Shown here: piece after piece, positions 22,681 to 32,584 of the stretch
How positions within the stretch are numbered: position 1 is the stretch's first letter
Layout of the letters: every line of letters starts with the position of its first letter
NCBI GenBank assembly: GCA_009760855.2
Contig: WPIO01000023.1
Coordinates: 2,830,001-2,894,000 of the forward strand
DNA from: Cristatella mucedo
Lineage: Eukaryota > Bryozoa > Phylactolaemata > Cristatellidae
Direction: 5' to 3'
Length of the DNA stretch: 64,000 nt
Translations under genes and position numbers: made by a program
The notes under the pieces: model-generated
Told to the model about the DNA's origin: nothing
Databases searched by the model: none
The model's input: only the letters and a program-made list of their open reading frames with translations

Positions 22681-23256
22681 ATGGGTAGTTATGCGAGAGT
22701 TGGTCATGATAGAATATATGGAGGTAAACATCGTGGTTCTGGAGTAAAATTTGATGGTGCTATTGATGTGTTTAATAAAGTTTTAAGTACTGCAAGTAAT
22801 GCTGTTGATTCAGGATTGAAAGTTGCAAGTAAAGGTATTGAAATGCATCAAGCAAGAAAACTTACTGAACCACAAATAAAGAAAGAAAAGATTGATCAAG
22901 AATACGCTAATAAACGTAGAGAGATGGATGATAAACTTGAAGAAGATAGAAGAAAGAAAAAACTTGGATATGAACTTGAAAGAAAAAGAAAGGATAAAGA
23001 TTATGATAGAAAGATAAAAGAGATGGATCTTCATCTAAAAAAAGTTATGCTTAAACAGGTTACTAACAAAAAATTTAAAAACGGTAGAAAGGCAAAAATA
23101 GAAGAAGAAGAACCAGAAGTAGAAGACTATTCAGAGACTCTTAAAGAGAATGATCCTAAAGCATATACAGAAAAAGCAAAAGTAATTAATGATAAAGCTG
23201 TTGTTCCTTATTCTCCGAGAATTGATGGATATGGTGGAAACATGAAGAAAAAATAG
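22681..23256 (+). CDS. basic coiled-coil protein, uninterrupted
   Basis: This 191-aa open frame follows TATAAAG. After a glycine-rich start (MGSYARVGHDRIYGG) come roughly 100 residues dominated by Lys, Glu, Arg and Asp in heptad-like spacing (residues about 65-130), a strong coiled-coil candidate, then a proline-containing tail. It sits directly upstream of the major capsid gene. A scaffold or core protein is plausible, but I know no family. Confidence 0.6.
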   Translation: MGSYARVGHDRIYGGKHRGSGVKFDGAIDVFNKVLSTASNAVDSGLKVASKGIEMHQARKLTEPQIKKEKIDQEYANKRREMDDKLEEDRRKKKLGYELERKRKDKDYDRKIKEMDLHLKKVMLKQVTNKKFKNGRKAKIEEEEPEVEDYSETLKENDPKAYTEKAKVINDKAVVPYSPRIDGYGGNMKKK

Positions 23257-23300
23257 GTGCTGGTTTATATGTTCAAAGATGAAAACAATTTTTGGTTTTT

Positions 23301-23307
23301 TATATAG
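23301..23307 (+). promoter_or_regulatory. TATATAG start-proximal motif (capsid gene)
   Basis: TATATAG lies 7 bases before the ATG at 23315. Confidence 0.5.
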
Positions 23308-23314
23308 AGAAGAA

Positions 23315-24983
23315 ATGGCAAGTGCATCTATAGATAGTATACTGGAATTGGGAGATCCTGAATTTCCTGAGTATAAACTTTGAGATTATTAATTTAGAGA
23401 GTTGTATCAAACTAATGGAAATGAAACTGATAATGTTACAAGCAAACTAGTTACATTAATTGTTCCTGGAGAACAATAAACCTGTTATGTCATATCTGAT
23501 GGTTATCTTTTACTTGAGGGTCAAGTACAAGTTCAAACTGCTGTTGGTGGTGTTTTTGGAACTCCTGCAAAAACTCTTTCTATTGGCCTTGTTAACAATG
23601 CTGGCGCGTGGATGTTTAATAGTATGAGAGTTAGCCTTGGTGCTGAAGAGATTGAAAGTCTCACACTAAAGGAAGGAGTTGGGAGTGTTTCAACACTAAT
23701 GGGTCTTCTATGTTATTCGAGTGAATTTAACAGAACTGAAGGTCCTGCTACTGGATAGAGAAAAGATGAAGCAAGTGGAATTGACGATTTATCTCCAGGT
23801 GCTAATTCTTATACTAGTCCTGCTGCTGCTGGAGCTACCACTTCAAACATTAGATTTGTAGTTAGAAGATGACTTATAAATAATACTATTGATGAAGCTG
23901 GTAACTTTAGCATTGCCCTACCTTTAGCAAGAATCTCTGGTTTTTGTGTTGATAAGAATACAATTCTTTATAATATTCCATTTACATTTGAATTGACACG
24001 TGTTGGTGGACTTGATAACGATGTTATTATGACTGGTGCAACTGGTGCTGCTGGGAATACTACTAATACTATGACTACAAACGGTACTGCAGGAGCAGCT
24101 GGTGAAGGTGTTTGGAATGCTTTCAGAATTGCAATGACAAAAATGAGACTTGTTGTTCCATGTGTTGTACCAAAAGAAAGTACTCAAAGAGCACTCGCTT
24201 ATATTTCAAGTGAGAGATCAAAGAAAATAAGACTTAATTACAGAGTTAGACGTTATGAAAATATTACTATAAATAGTCTCATCCAAAGTCTTAAATTTAC
24301 TAAATCTCTATTCGTTCAAAATACAATTGATAAGGTAAGATGGTTGATTGTTGATGCTCAAAATAGTTCTAAATATGATGATTACACTGGTAATCCTTAT
24401 ACTTACAACCATTGCGATATTAAAAGTGTTTCAGTTGTTGCTAACGGATCAAAACAATATCCTAGTGTTGTAAGATCTAGTGATCCTAAAAAAGGAAAAT
24501 GTGCACCAGCATATATAAATTTCACAACTTTCAGAAAACAATATCTTGGTGCTAATGAGATTGCAAATCCTGTTGGTGTTACTTTCACAGAGTGGATATC
24601 ACTTTATCCTATTCATGTTGCCGAGCTGGTTTGGTCTAGTGGTTAAGGTGCTCGTCCCGACCGAGGTCCGACTGAGGTCGTGGGCTCGAGCCCCGAGGCA
24701 TATGTGAAGCACCTGAATAGAGATCAAGTTCTCTTGGGGCACTATATAAATGAATTATTTATTTATTTATGTTTTTGATCTTTAATACAATGATGAACCA
24801 CTTAAAGTAACATCTAGACTTGATTTGCCTGTTGAATTTAATACTAAATTAGATGCTAATACTACAATAATGCTCCACTATTTGACTATTTGTGAGAATA
24901 GTGCTGAATTAACTTCAAATGGCAGTGGTGCTAACTTTACATGCAGCAAAGGAATGATGGTTTACGATGGAAAAGATTTTTAA
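23315..24983 (+). pseudogene. major capsid protein (probable double jelly-roll), split by a SINE
   Basis: It is long (about 500 codons without the insertion), beta-rich, and lies between minor capsid candidates and the nuclease, the normal Polinton position. Stops occur at 23381, 23390, 23477, about 23756 and about 23870. From there the frame is open through 24646. It contains Gly/Ala/Thr-rich loops (about 24015-24110) and ends in a jelly-roll-like strand series. A SINE at 24620-24768 interrupts it, after which the same frame continues with one further TAA (about 24786) to a stop at 24981-24983. The identification rests on length, composition and position rather than a single motif. Confidence 0.65.
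24620..24768 (+). mobile_element. tRNA-derived SINE (family I), copy inside the capsid gene
   Basis: It starts GCCGAGCTGG. It has a Pol III A box (TGGTCTAGTGGTTAAGG) and a B box (GTCGTGGGCTCGAGCCC), a 3' segment containing GAATAGAGATCAAGTTCTC, and an (ATTT)n tail. ATGTT flanks it on both sides (24615-24619, 24769-24773), as a short target duplication. It is younger than the Polinton. Confidence 0.85.
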
Positions 24984-25006
24984 CAATATTATAATGACTA
25001 AATATA

Positions 25007-25844
25007 ATGCAAAAAACAAATTTTATTCAAGGGTCTGATGAGTGGAAGAGAGCTATGAGTTTCAATATAGGTGGATCGGAAGTGTATTCTGTTTTAGGAA
25101 ATGATATGGTTTTTGGTTCACAAATAGATTGTGATATAGAATTCATTGCAAATAGAAAACTAAAAAAATATATTGCTAATTCACAACCTATGCGTTTTGC
25201 GCAAATGTTATTTGGTAAGGTATTTGAACCAATAGCTGCTAAATATTTAGAAATAAAATTAGATGGAACTATTGAAAATGCAAATGATTGTTTTTACTAG
25301 CGACGGTGTTTATAAATATTCTCTAGATGGAACTGTTGATCAAGATACACTAATATAACTAGAATGTTTATGGAGTAGAAGTATAGTTGAAGAATGTATA
25401 CCAAAACAATACTTAGCTCAATGTCTTCTTGGATTGCATGTACTAAAATTAAGTAGATTCTTTAATTCAGAATTTGAAATCTTTGTTCCTGGTTTGAATT
25501 GCGATGATGTACCTAAAGATTATGTAGCAGCAGGTACAGTAAGATTACCTACAAGCTATATTTTTGATGTGCCCATTCGCGAACCACTTTTCATGTATAT
25601 ACTTAAAGATGAGAAATACTTTGAATTCGAATTTGATATAATTTCTGATTATGATAGATTCTCAAATAAAAAGAGTTTTGGTTTTGATATAAAATATTAT
25701 ATAAAAAAAGTAGAAATACAAGTAGTTTAGGAAGAAGACTTTGGAAGATTTGCAAGAATTGTCCCAGTAGTTAGAGAAGTATTAAATAGAAGCAAAATAT
25801 TAATCAATGAATATATAGAAAATGAGCAAGTTTCACACAGATGA
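25007..25844 (+). pseudogene. YqaJ/lambda-exonuclease-like nuclease, broken at the active site
   Basis: The start is preceded by AAATATA. QGSDEWKRA and GGSEVYSVLG (residues about 8-30) and MLFGKVFEP are hallmarks of the YqaJ nuclease family, which resects DNA ends during recombination. The catalytic Asp-x-n-Glu-x-Lys region lies at about 25326-25364. There the glutamate position reads TAA (25356-25358) and the lysine position reads GAA (25362-25364), so both key residues appear lost. Further breaks: TAG near 25298 and 25728. The tail overlaps the next gene's start. Confidence 0.72.
25812..25818 (+). promoter_or_regulatory. TATATAG start-proximal motif (fibre gene 4)
   Basis: TATATAG is followed by AAA and the ATG at 25822, the same layout as at 12165. 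Confidence 0.5.
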
Positions 25845-26678
25845 TTTCGTATCAAAAGTTAATGGCATTATACTTTCAGATTTGAATGCAAATGGAAATC
25901 GAATTGTAAATTTATCTGATCCAATTAATGATAGTGATGTTGTAACAAAATCTTATGCAGATGCTAAATTTGTTGTTAATACAGGAACAACACTTAATCT
26001 CGGTGGAAAAACAATTACTAATCTTGGAGCAGGTGTTAATCCTACTGATGCTGTCAATGTTAGTCAAGTAAGTAATTATGTTAAAGGAACTGGTGATACA
26101 ATGACTGGAGATTTAAAAATGGATAGCTTTGCTATAACATCTACTTATTGGAATTCAGGTAATAGCAAACTAGTAGTATTAAATGATGATTATTGTGTTA
26201 CATATGGTGGAATGAAGAGGGATGTTTTACTTAAAGCATTTCCGTCGACAAAAAATATTGATGTGGGTGGATATTCAATAACAAATGTTGCAAATCCTGT
26301 TAATTTTTCTGACGTTGTGACTAAATCTTATGTAGATAAAACAGTTAAAAAATAACAGAAGTAATAGCTCTATCAATGGATCTCAATGCAAAGAACTCAA
26401 TACTAAATCTGTCAACACCTTATTCATGGACAAATAAAACAGCTCGACCTATAATGATATTAAATGTTATGATTGTTGGAGCATCTAATTGTATGTTTCT
26501 AAAACCTAATACTGATACAACTGCTGTATCTGGAGATGTAAGAGCTATAAATACTTCACCTACAGGTGTGGACTTAAAGTATTATGTAAATTTTACAAGA
26601 CTTCCAACAGACTATTACTTCATTCATACAACTGGAAAACTAAGAGTAAATATCTTGGTCAGTTATGTACCCTCCTGA
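25822..26678 (+). pseudogene. tail-fibre-like protein, fourth copy
   Basis: It is open for 177 codons. It has at least four fibre repeats, with cores RIVNLSDPINDSDVVTKSYAD, TITNLGAGVNPTDAV, a TGDTMTGDLKM linker and SITNVANPVNFSDVVTKSYVD. A single-base shift at about 26354 moves into the frame of a 100-codon beta-rich head that contains STPYSWTNKT and runs to 26678. It is the only fibre gene on the plus strand and lies on the other side of the capsid block from the minus-strand array. The repeat pattern is the same as in the other three but the head differs. Confidence 0.7.
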
Positions 26679-26785
26679 AAAGTATAAATGATATATTAAA
26701 ACAATTAACTCTTTTAAATTTGTTGCTTTACGTTTACCTTTAACAAGAGGGAATAGTTTTGAAATAGAACAAATAACTTCATGAT

Positions 26786-27097
26786 CTAATCAATGATGTA
26801 AAGAAGTAGAGCAACATTGTTTTTTAGATGTTTCTTAACTAATGAATATAATTTAGTTGGTCTATCTTTTCTAAATGAGTTAGTATTTGTGTTACAATAT
26901 GAACAAATTATAATTGAATCATTACGCATAAGACTAGAATCAAATTTTGTTTCTTGCATATCTTTATCACAGATATCACAACGTATTTCATATTTTCTTT
27001 TAGGTCCCTTTATTTCTTGATGACAGTAACGATGTTTTCCTTCTAGATAATTAACCTCTTTAAATGTATTTAAACACGTTTCACAAAATAATTCCAT
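26786..27097 (-). CDS. two-ribbon zinc protein, uninterrupted
   Basis: This 103-aa frame starts after TATAAAG on the minus strand. Cys pairs occur at residues about 5-8 (CETC), 37-40 (CDIC) and 66-69 (CSYC), with His/Cys between (HRYCHQ), which suggests two small zinc sites. Mixed charge, no other domain. It is divergent from the integrase gene 11 bp away and may share its control region. Unknown family. Confidence 0.6.
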   Translation of the reverse strand: MELFCETCLNTFKEVNYLEGKHRYCHQEIKGPKRKYEIRCDICDKDMQETKFDSSLMRNDSIIICSYCNTNTNSFRKDRPTKLYSLVKKHLKNNVALLLYIID

Positions 27098-27107
27098 TCT
27101 TTATAGA

Positions 27108-27984
27108 ATGTCATTTTTAACTCTAGATGAAAGAAAAAAGAAGGTAAATTCAATCCTGACTCAGATATAAGTCAAGTAATCAAACCAAGACCTAAGAATA
27201 TTCCACAAGGTTTCTTTAATATTGTTGAGCCAAATAAAAATCATCAAGCAGATATTTTATACATGCCTAATGATTATGGATATAAAAATGCACTTAGTGT
27301 TATTGATGTTGCGAGTAGATATAAAGATTCAAGACCTCTTAAAACAAAGTCTTCTAAAGAAGTAACAAAAGCAATAATAGATATTCACAATAAAGGTCCT
27401 TTGAAATGGCCAAAGAAAATGACAGTTGATCCAGGATCAGATTTTAAAGGAGAGCTTGCTAAAGAAATGAAAAAAACATGAAACACAAATTATTGAAGGT
27501 ACTAGTAAAAAGAGTGTTGCATTAGTTGAAAGAATGAATAGAACAGTAGCTGAGAGAGCATTTATTGCATAGTATGAAAAAGAAATAGAAAGTATCAATA
27601 AAGAAGAATATACCAGAAACAGAGAGTGGATTTATAATTTACCAAAGATTATTGATTATCTAAATAATAGTATTACAAAAGCAACGGGCGAAAATACCTG
27701 CTAAAGCAATAAAAAAAGAAAAAGTAAAACTAAAGAAACCAAAATATCATAGAAAAGTAGGAGAACAAGAACAGTTATTAGAACTTGGAACAACCGTCAG
27801 ATATTTATTAGAACCAGGTGAAGGGGAAGATGAAAAGAGAAGAAGAGCTACAGATGCGATATGGAGTTTAACTAAACATACTATCGTTAGAATAATGGTA
27901 TTGCAAGAACAACCGGTTCACTTTTGGGTAAATGATGTTAAAAGGAGTTTTGTTAGAGAGAAGTTACAAGTTATTAAGACTTAG
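27108..27984 (+). pseudogene. retroviral-type (RVE) integrase, broken
   Basis: This enzyme inserts the Polinton into host DNA. The DDE triad can be read: Asp in HQADILYMP (codon 27251-27253), Asp in VDPGSDF (codon 27428-27430), Glu in VERMNRT (codon 27528-27530), with the normal spacing. The C-terminal part contains RRRATDAIWSL, a segment typical of Polinton integrases. Breaks: frameshifts near 27145 and 27475, a TAG near 27571, and a shift near 27690. The stop at 27982-27984 overlaps the end of the next minus-strand gene by 11 bp. Confidence 0.9.
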
Positions 27985-28375
27985 AACCGTCTGGACTTTC
28001 TAATGACTCAATTAATATTTCATCAAATTCTTCTTTAGTTACTTTATCATTTTCTAATGCATCTACGATCTTTGAAACTAAGTTATGATTTGCTTGAAGA
28101 GTAGATCTTTTCCTTCTATCAATTTGTGATATTGTACTATCTATTGAGATTATCATTGTTGATAAAGCACCTAATACTGTTACTACGTGAGAAAGATCCT
28201 CATGTTTTTAAATGTAAGTGCTGGTTACTGTAATCGCAAGAGACAGTAAGATACCTATAAATTGAAAACAGTATCTAAATATTATTAATTTAGTTAAGCA
28301 ACCTTTAATTCTATCCTTGTCTAAAAGTTTTTTATTATACTTGGTATTTGCGTATTTACTTCGAAGGTCTGGCAT
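27974..28375 (-). pseudogene. two-TM protein with long helix, one nonsense codon
   Basis: From the ATG at 28375 (just after ATATAGGACA) the frame shows a basic N-terminus, a hydrophobic segment (about residues 30-55), one in-frame TAA near 28208, a second hydrophobic segment and a charged helix ending in VTKEEFDEILIESLESPD. Two membrane segments followed by a long cytosolic helix recall SLATT-type membrane proteins, but I see no decisive motif. Its 3' end overlaps the integrase stop. Confidence 0.45.
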
Positions 28376-28388
28376 TGTCCTATATTAA

Positions 28389-28691
28389 TTAATTATAAAT
28401 TGGACGAGGATTATGATGACAATCTGGAAACATACAATCACAAACATCGCTACTATTTTCAGCAATTTCAATATCATAATCTGTTACTATAATTTTTTGA
28501 AAACCTAATTCTTCAAGTTCTTTATCATAATCATACTTTGTTTTCCAAGAATGTTCATCTTTATCACAAAAACAATCATCAGTACTAGCATTATTATAAT
28601 AATTAGTATGATGTCTACAATGTGTATATTTTTCACTTCGTAATTTTGAATTAATTAATAAAATTTCTTTATATTTCTCAGGCCATTCCAT
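28389..28691 (-). CDS. Cys/His-rich small protein
   Basis: This is an open frame of 100 codons. Cys and His cluster at residues about 23-27 (CRHH), 40-43 (CFC) and 83-90 (CDCMFPDCHH), suggesting a metal-binding fold. It lacks known domains. The frame extends upstream past the first ATG, and the next frame (28745-29014) stops just before it, so the two could be halves of one gene split by a shift near 28740. Confidence 0.4.
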   Translation of the reverse strand: MEWPEKYKEILLINSKLRSEKYTHCRHHTNYYNNASTDDCFCDKDEHSWKTKYDYDKELEELGFQKIIVTDYDIEIAENSSDVCDCMFPDCHHNPRPIYN

Positions 28692-28744
28692 TTTTCTAAT
28701 TTCAGATCTCCTTCTCCTTTTACATTTTTCGATGTGCTTTTCAA

Positions 28745-29014
28745 CTAAACATTTTCTCCAATAAACGGTTTTAGAAACAACTTCTTGTAAAATATGTTCA
28801 AAACTATAAACTCTATAATTTTATTAAATAAACATCTATTCAATTCTGGAAAAATATACTTTGAAACAAAAGAACTTAGTTCTTTAACCTTAGTAGGTAA
28901 ATCAATTCTATGTATAGAGTGTTTTTTAAATATATTATTAACTCGTTTTTTCCATCTGCTTGCTTGTTCTCCTTTTCTCCTGAGCAATGTTCTAGAAACA
29001 TAGGACAAACGCAT
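28745..29014 (-). CDS. small basic/hydrophobic protein next to the right TIR
   Basis: This 89-aa frame begins directly after TTATATAA on the minus strand. It has a basic N-terminus (RRKGEQASRWKKR) and a hydrophobic stretch of about 18 residues near its end. It is the last gene before the right terminal repeat and may be the N-terminal part of the 28389 gene. No family is recognised. Confidence 0.35.
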   Translation of the reverse strand: MRLSYVSRTLLRRKGEQASRWKKRVNNIFKKHSIHRIDLPTKVKELSSFVSKYIFPELNRCLFNKIIEFIVLNIFYKKLFLKPFIGENV

Positions 29015-29077
29015 TTATATAATATAATAAATAAATCATCTAAATAAAATTATTTTTACTATAATATAAATAAAAAT

Positions 29078-29216
29078 ATAAGACAAAAGTTTTAATGTTG
29101 GAGGAAAAGTAAATTATTAGGACGATTTCTTTTTCAAGACTTTGAAATGCGAATGATAGTGAGCATGAGGAGGATTGACAGGGGAATCGTCCTTATAAGT
29201 GACTTTTCTTACAACA
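29078..29216 (-). repeat. Polinton right terminal inverted repeat
   Basis: It is the reverse complement of the left end and terminates GTGACTTTTCTTACAACA, followed directly by the CTGTT target duplicate. Confidence 0.93.
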
Positions 29217-29221
29217 CTGTT

Positions 29222-29444
29222 AAGAACCTCCAAGCCGTCCGTCATCGGTGCGCAGCTACTAGCGGAGGAGGGCGTTCTACCAATTTATAGATGCGGCAGC
29301 CTTTAAGCCAGCTACTAAGAAACCTCCAGAGCGAATAAAGGGTCTCTTTTAGAGAGCAACTAAAGAGTCTTCGTGGTAGAGTTCTTTCGGGTATAATATT
29401 CAGTCTCGTAAAAACGGTTCATACTTATTGCATCATTTAGTAAG

Positions 29445-29498
<54 letters not shown>

Positions 29499-29840
29499 TT
29501 ATTACCCTATATCTTTTTCGAAGCTCTGAAGAGCCCTTCCGAGCGGCGCTCTTTCAGCTCACAGAATCCGAGTCTGTTTGAAGAAGACGCTACTTTTTCT
29601 TTTCAAAAGTAGCTAGGGAGAGGGCCAAAGAAGCCCGCAAGAAGGCGCACCTTTGACGCGGATCCCCTGGCAGTGTGCGTCCAGAGGGTGCGTGCCGCCG
29701 GGCCTGGAACGCCCATGCAGAGGCTGCCGCCTGGCTGGAGGAGGCAATGAAGCGCTCCGCACGGCACTCCTTCAGCGCCACGATTCCCTAGGTCTCTTGG
29801 GAGCGGGGGGGGGAGGAGGAGGCGTAGGGATGTTGTTAAG
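29222..29840. other. unassigned DNA with a (TA)n tract
   Basis: Directly outside the Polinton. It holds a (TA)n microsatellite at about 29447-29500 with an interrupting TG, then GC-rich sequence with no recognisable gene. Confidence 0.5.
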
Positions 29841-29844
29841 AAAT

Positions 29845-30890
29845 AATAATAATTTGGCATTTGCATAGCGCCCGACCAGAGTTTAATATCTTTCTATGCA
29901 CTTTGCATACTCCGAAAAGGGAGCGCGTAAATTGGTTCTTTAAAGCTTCTGCGGTCTTAGTACGCATAGGTACGGAAAGGACAATTCACTCAGAACCAGC
30001 CAACGCCGTAAGGAACAGGTGCGCTTTGAGCTTCGTTTTAAATATTTTCAAGTCAGGGGGTGTCGCGACTGCGTTTTAATGTTCATTGTGGGTTAGTGGT
30101 TTTATTTGCACGCGGGTTATATGGGTTTATGGTTGAATGAGTTAATGCTTTTACGAGGGTGAGTGAGTGAGTGAGTGAGAGCTCGGTGAGGAGCCGGCAG
30201 CGGGAAACAGGACGGAGGGGCAGAGCGGCTGTGCAGCATAACGCTGCGAGCGTTGACGGAATACATGAGTGCTGAAACCCCCCTCGGTGTCTACATTTAA
30301 TCGTTTCTGTACCAGCGCGTGCTTGGTGCAGCTTAAAGCGACATCAGTCGCAAGTGGCCTTCAAGCTCTGGGAACGCACGAGCTAAAGGTTCGGTGTGCG
30401 CATGATTTAAGGCTGCCTCAAGGCACAGCTAAACGACTAAAGTCAGAAGACGATGTGGTTTGATGCTTAGCCTGATTGCAAAGTAGTCCAGATTAGAAAG
30501 CCGGTGAAAAATATTGGAGCCTTAATATGAGTAGCAAGATGGTTGATGGGTAATAAATAAATAAATAATTCATTTATATAACGCCACAAGAGAACTTAAA
30601 CTCTATTCAGGTGCTTAACATATGTCTATTCAGGTGCTTCACATATGCCTCGGGGCTCGAGCTCACGACCTCAGCCATACCTCGGTCGGGGCGCGCACCT
30701 TAACCGCTGGACCAAACCAGCTCGGCATAGGTAACCAGTGCAGGTCGGTGAGAAGTGGTGTAACGTGACAGCGCCACGCTCCTGACATACAAGCCTAGCT
30801 GCTGAGTCTTGCACTAACTGCGGGCGTGTTATTGCGTAATCCCGTTTACCGGCGAGTAGTGATTTACTGGTGTCGATACGGGCTGTCGCT
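29845..30890 (-). mobile_element. LINE family 2 remnant, minus strand
   Basis: The 3' UTR (AATAATAATTTGGCATTTGCATAGCGC) and following sequence match, piece by piece, the better copy at 34.0-35.8 kb, for example AAATATTTTCAAGTCAGGGGGTGT and CAGGTCGGTGAGAAGTGGTGT. A foreign block (about 30090-30300) and a SINE (30551-30727) interrupt it. No open frame remains. Confidence 0.65.
30551..30727 (-). mobile_element. tRNA-derived SINE (family I), minus strand
   Basis: It has the same A/B boxes and tail as the copy at 24620, inverted. A 24-bp internal duplication is visible near 30607-30655 (CAGGTGCTT.ACATATG twice). It lies in the LINE remnant. Confidence 0.8.
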
Positions 30891-32584
30891 TAATTTGCAC
30901 CTTTATTCAATACCAACGTTAAGCGCACGCGAGGCGGGCCGCCAGCGAACTGCCGCCCTTTTTAAGCCTGCCGATCGGAAGGTGCAAATGAGCTCCTGTT
31001 GTAGGTAGCAAGCGAAGGAACTCTCCAGCCTTTTAAAGTAAGTCGTTTCTAACGCGACGTCTCCGGAAAAGCCCAGCCTCTTTCCGCGAAACGATTCGGC
31101 TAACAGCACCCCGGGTTTTTCTGTTCAGTTTCTAGAGCCCCCCCCCGGCTGAGGAATTGTCAGTGCATTCGCCTTTTTAATCAACTCAATAGGCTGACAA
31201 AAGTAGTAACCGCCGTCAGGTACTAGCCGTCCGTAGTAGGTTGCTTTTAAATCCGCATCTGCTCTGCTCGTTTTGCTTCGGTCTTTGTGGCCTACTTCGC
31301 TAATTATTGAGGGCCCTGGCTGGACCGCTCTCTCAGTACCACTTACGAATCTCCGGCTACTCGGTTGGCTGACGCAATCACGCTTATTCGATTCTAGTAT
31401 TCTACTCAGCTGCTGCATTCATAGAATCGTACCGCGCGCTCTTATACAAAGGAAATTGTATCGAGCCTCCTTAAACGACGCGGTCTCAGCAATGTAGATA
31501 GGCTTAGCGATTAATCATCGGTCGAACCCTTTCAAATTATTTTTTTTGTGCAACTTCAGGGTAACATTAGCTCAACCGTTTCTCGGGTATTAACTCCCTT
31601 GCTCGTTGATAGGCGCTGCGTCTAGATCGTTAAGTCAGCCAGCGTCCGACTCAAATGCTATAGCAGCGCGGATCGCACTAAAGTTCTGTACAGCTACCAT
31701 CCTGTGGAAAAATTCGTAAAGGCATCGAGTAAGGAGATCGCAAAAGGAAGTGCGTGAAAAAATGGTGTCCTCTCATGAAGAAAGTCTGTCGGGATTAAAG
31801 CAACGCCGCACGAACCGCACAGCAACCGACGCTAGCAGATTAGGGCAGAGAGCGACGCTCGCGGCCCGCCGACTGCTTAGCCCCCCCCCCCCCCCCCGCT
31901 GCTCGTGGTGCTCCTGCGAGTGGAGATGGATTGGATAGCGAGGCTAGCCGCCGCTGCTGCCTACTGGCGTCGGATCGTGTTCCGGCTCCGGCCGACGCGC
32001 GACGCGTGTCGACGCTGCTACCGCCTGCAACCTGGTCTGTGCAATGAATTTCGCACTCGGCTGCGGCCGTAGCGGCACGTCGCTGAGCAGGTCCTCTTCA
32101 GCTTATCCGAGTACAGGTGCCGTCGATCGCTATCTGCCGAAGAGACTGAAAGCAGCTGGCGATCGGACGGATACGGCCCAGTCGCGATTGGGTGTCTGCT
32201 GGCAGTCTGATTAAGACCAGCAGTTCCGCAATATTCCTTGTCGATTAAAGATTTGCCGCCACTAGTCCGCTACGGTTCTCCGCTTGCATTGAGCCTTCTT
32301 GAGCAGTTAATTTAGGCTCGAGGCAAGTACTTAACCAGTTGAACAACCCTCGACAAATACTTCTGTGCAGTCCAAACGCTAGGCTTTATTTATTGGGGCA
32401 GCTCCTAAAATACTCTAGTCGGATGTTAGAAACACTAGTGTAAGCGATGGCGGAAACCGAACTGCTCTTCACTTCAAATGCTCAAGGCGGGCCGCCGAAG
32501 TCGGCGGTTGAGCCTCAAATAACTGAGGCAGCCGGTGTGGGGGGGGGAGGCGAACGCGAAAGCCACTCGTCCACTGCTACGAGT
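30891..32584. other. GC-rich unassigned DNA
   Basis: No gene is recognised. Homopolymer tracts occur (a run of about 18 C near 31880-31897; a G tract near 32538). Short frames on both strands carry no domain. Confidence 0.45.

Larger units (their letters stand above)
6682..29216 (+). mobile_element. Polinton/Maverick, complete but decayed
   Basis: The element is 22.5 kb and clearly more AT-rich than both flanks. Its ends are 139-bp inverted repeats (6682-6820 and 29078-29216), with about a dozen mismatches by eye, flanked by a direct CTGTT repeat (6677-6681 and 29217-29221). It contains the diagnostic Polinton set: protein-primed DNA polymerase B, retroviral-type integrase, adenain-type protease, packaging ATPase, and capsid candidates including a probable double jelly-roll major capsid protein. 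Genes lie on both strands. Most are interrupted by single stop codons or one-base shifts while the remaining frames still read as protein, so the copy is inactive but recognisable. A SINE sits inside the major capsid gene. Polintons usually give a 6-bp target duplication; five of six bases are preserved here. Confidence 0.95.

Noticed and set aside
22810-24187. Minus-strand open frames within the coiled-coil and capsid genes
   Set aside because: They are antisense shadows; the plus-strand frames carry the recognisable features.
24632-24690. A true tRNA gene
   Set aside because: A and B boxes are present, but a LINE-like tail, A/T-rich 3' tract, target duplication and several dispersed copies show it is a SINE.
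6861-24983. Recoded stop codons (alternative genetic code) in the Polinton genes
   Set aside because: TAA, TAG and TGA all occur inside genes, together with frameshifts and lost starts, so decay explains the pattern better.
27108-27984. Integrase of an LTR retrotransposon or retrovirus
   Set aside because: There is no reverse transcriptase, protease/gag or LTR next to it; neighbours and TIRs are those of a Polinton.
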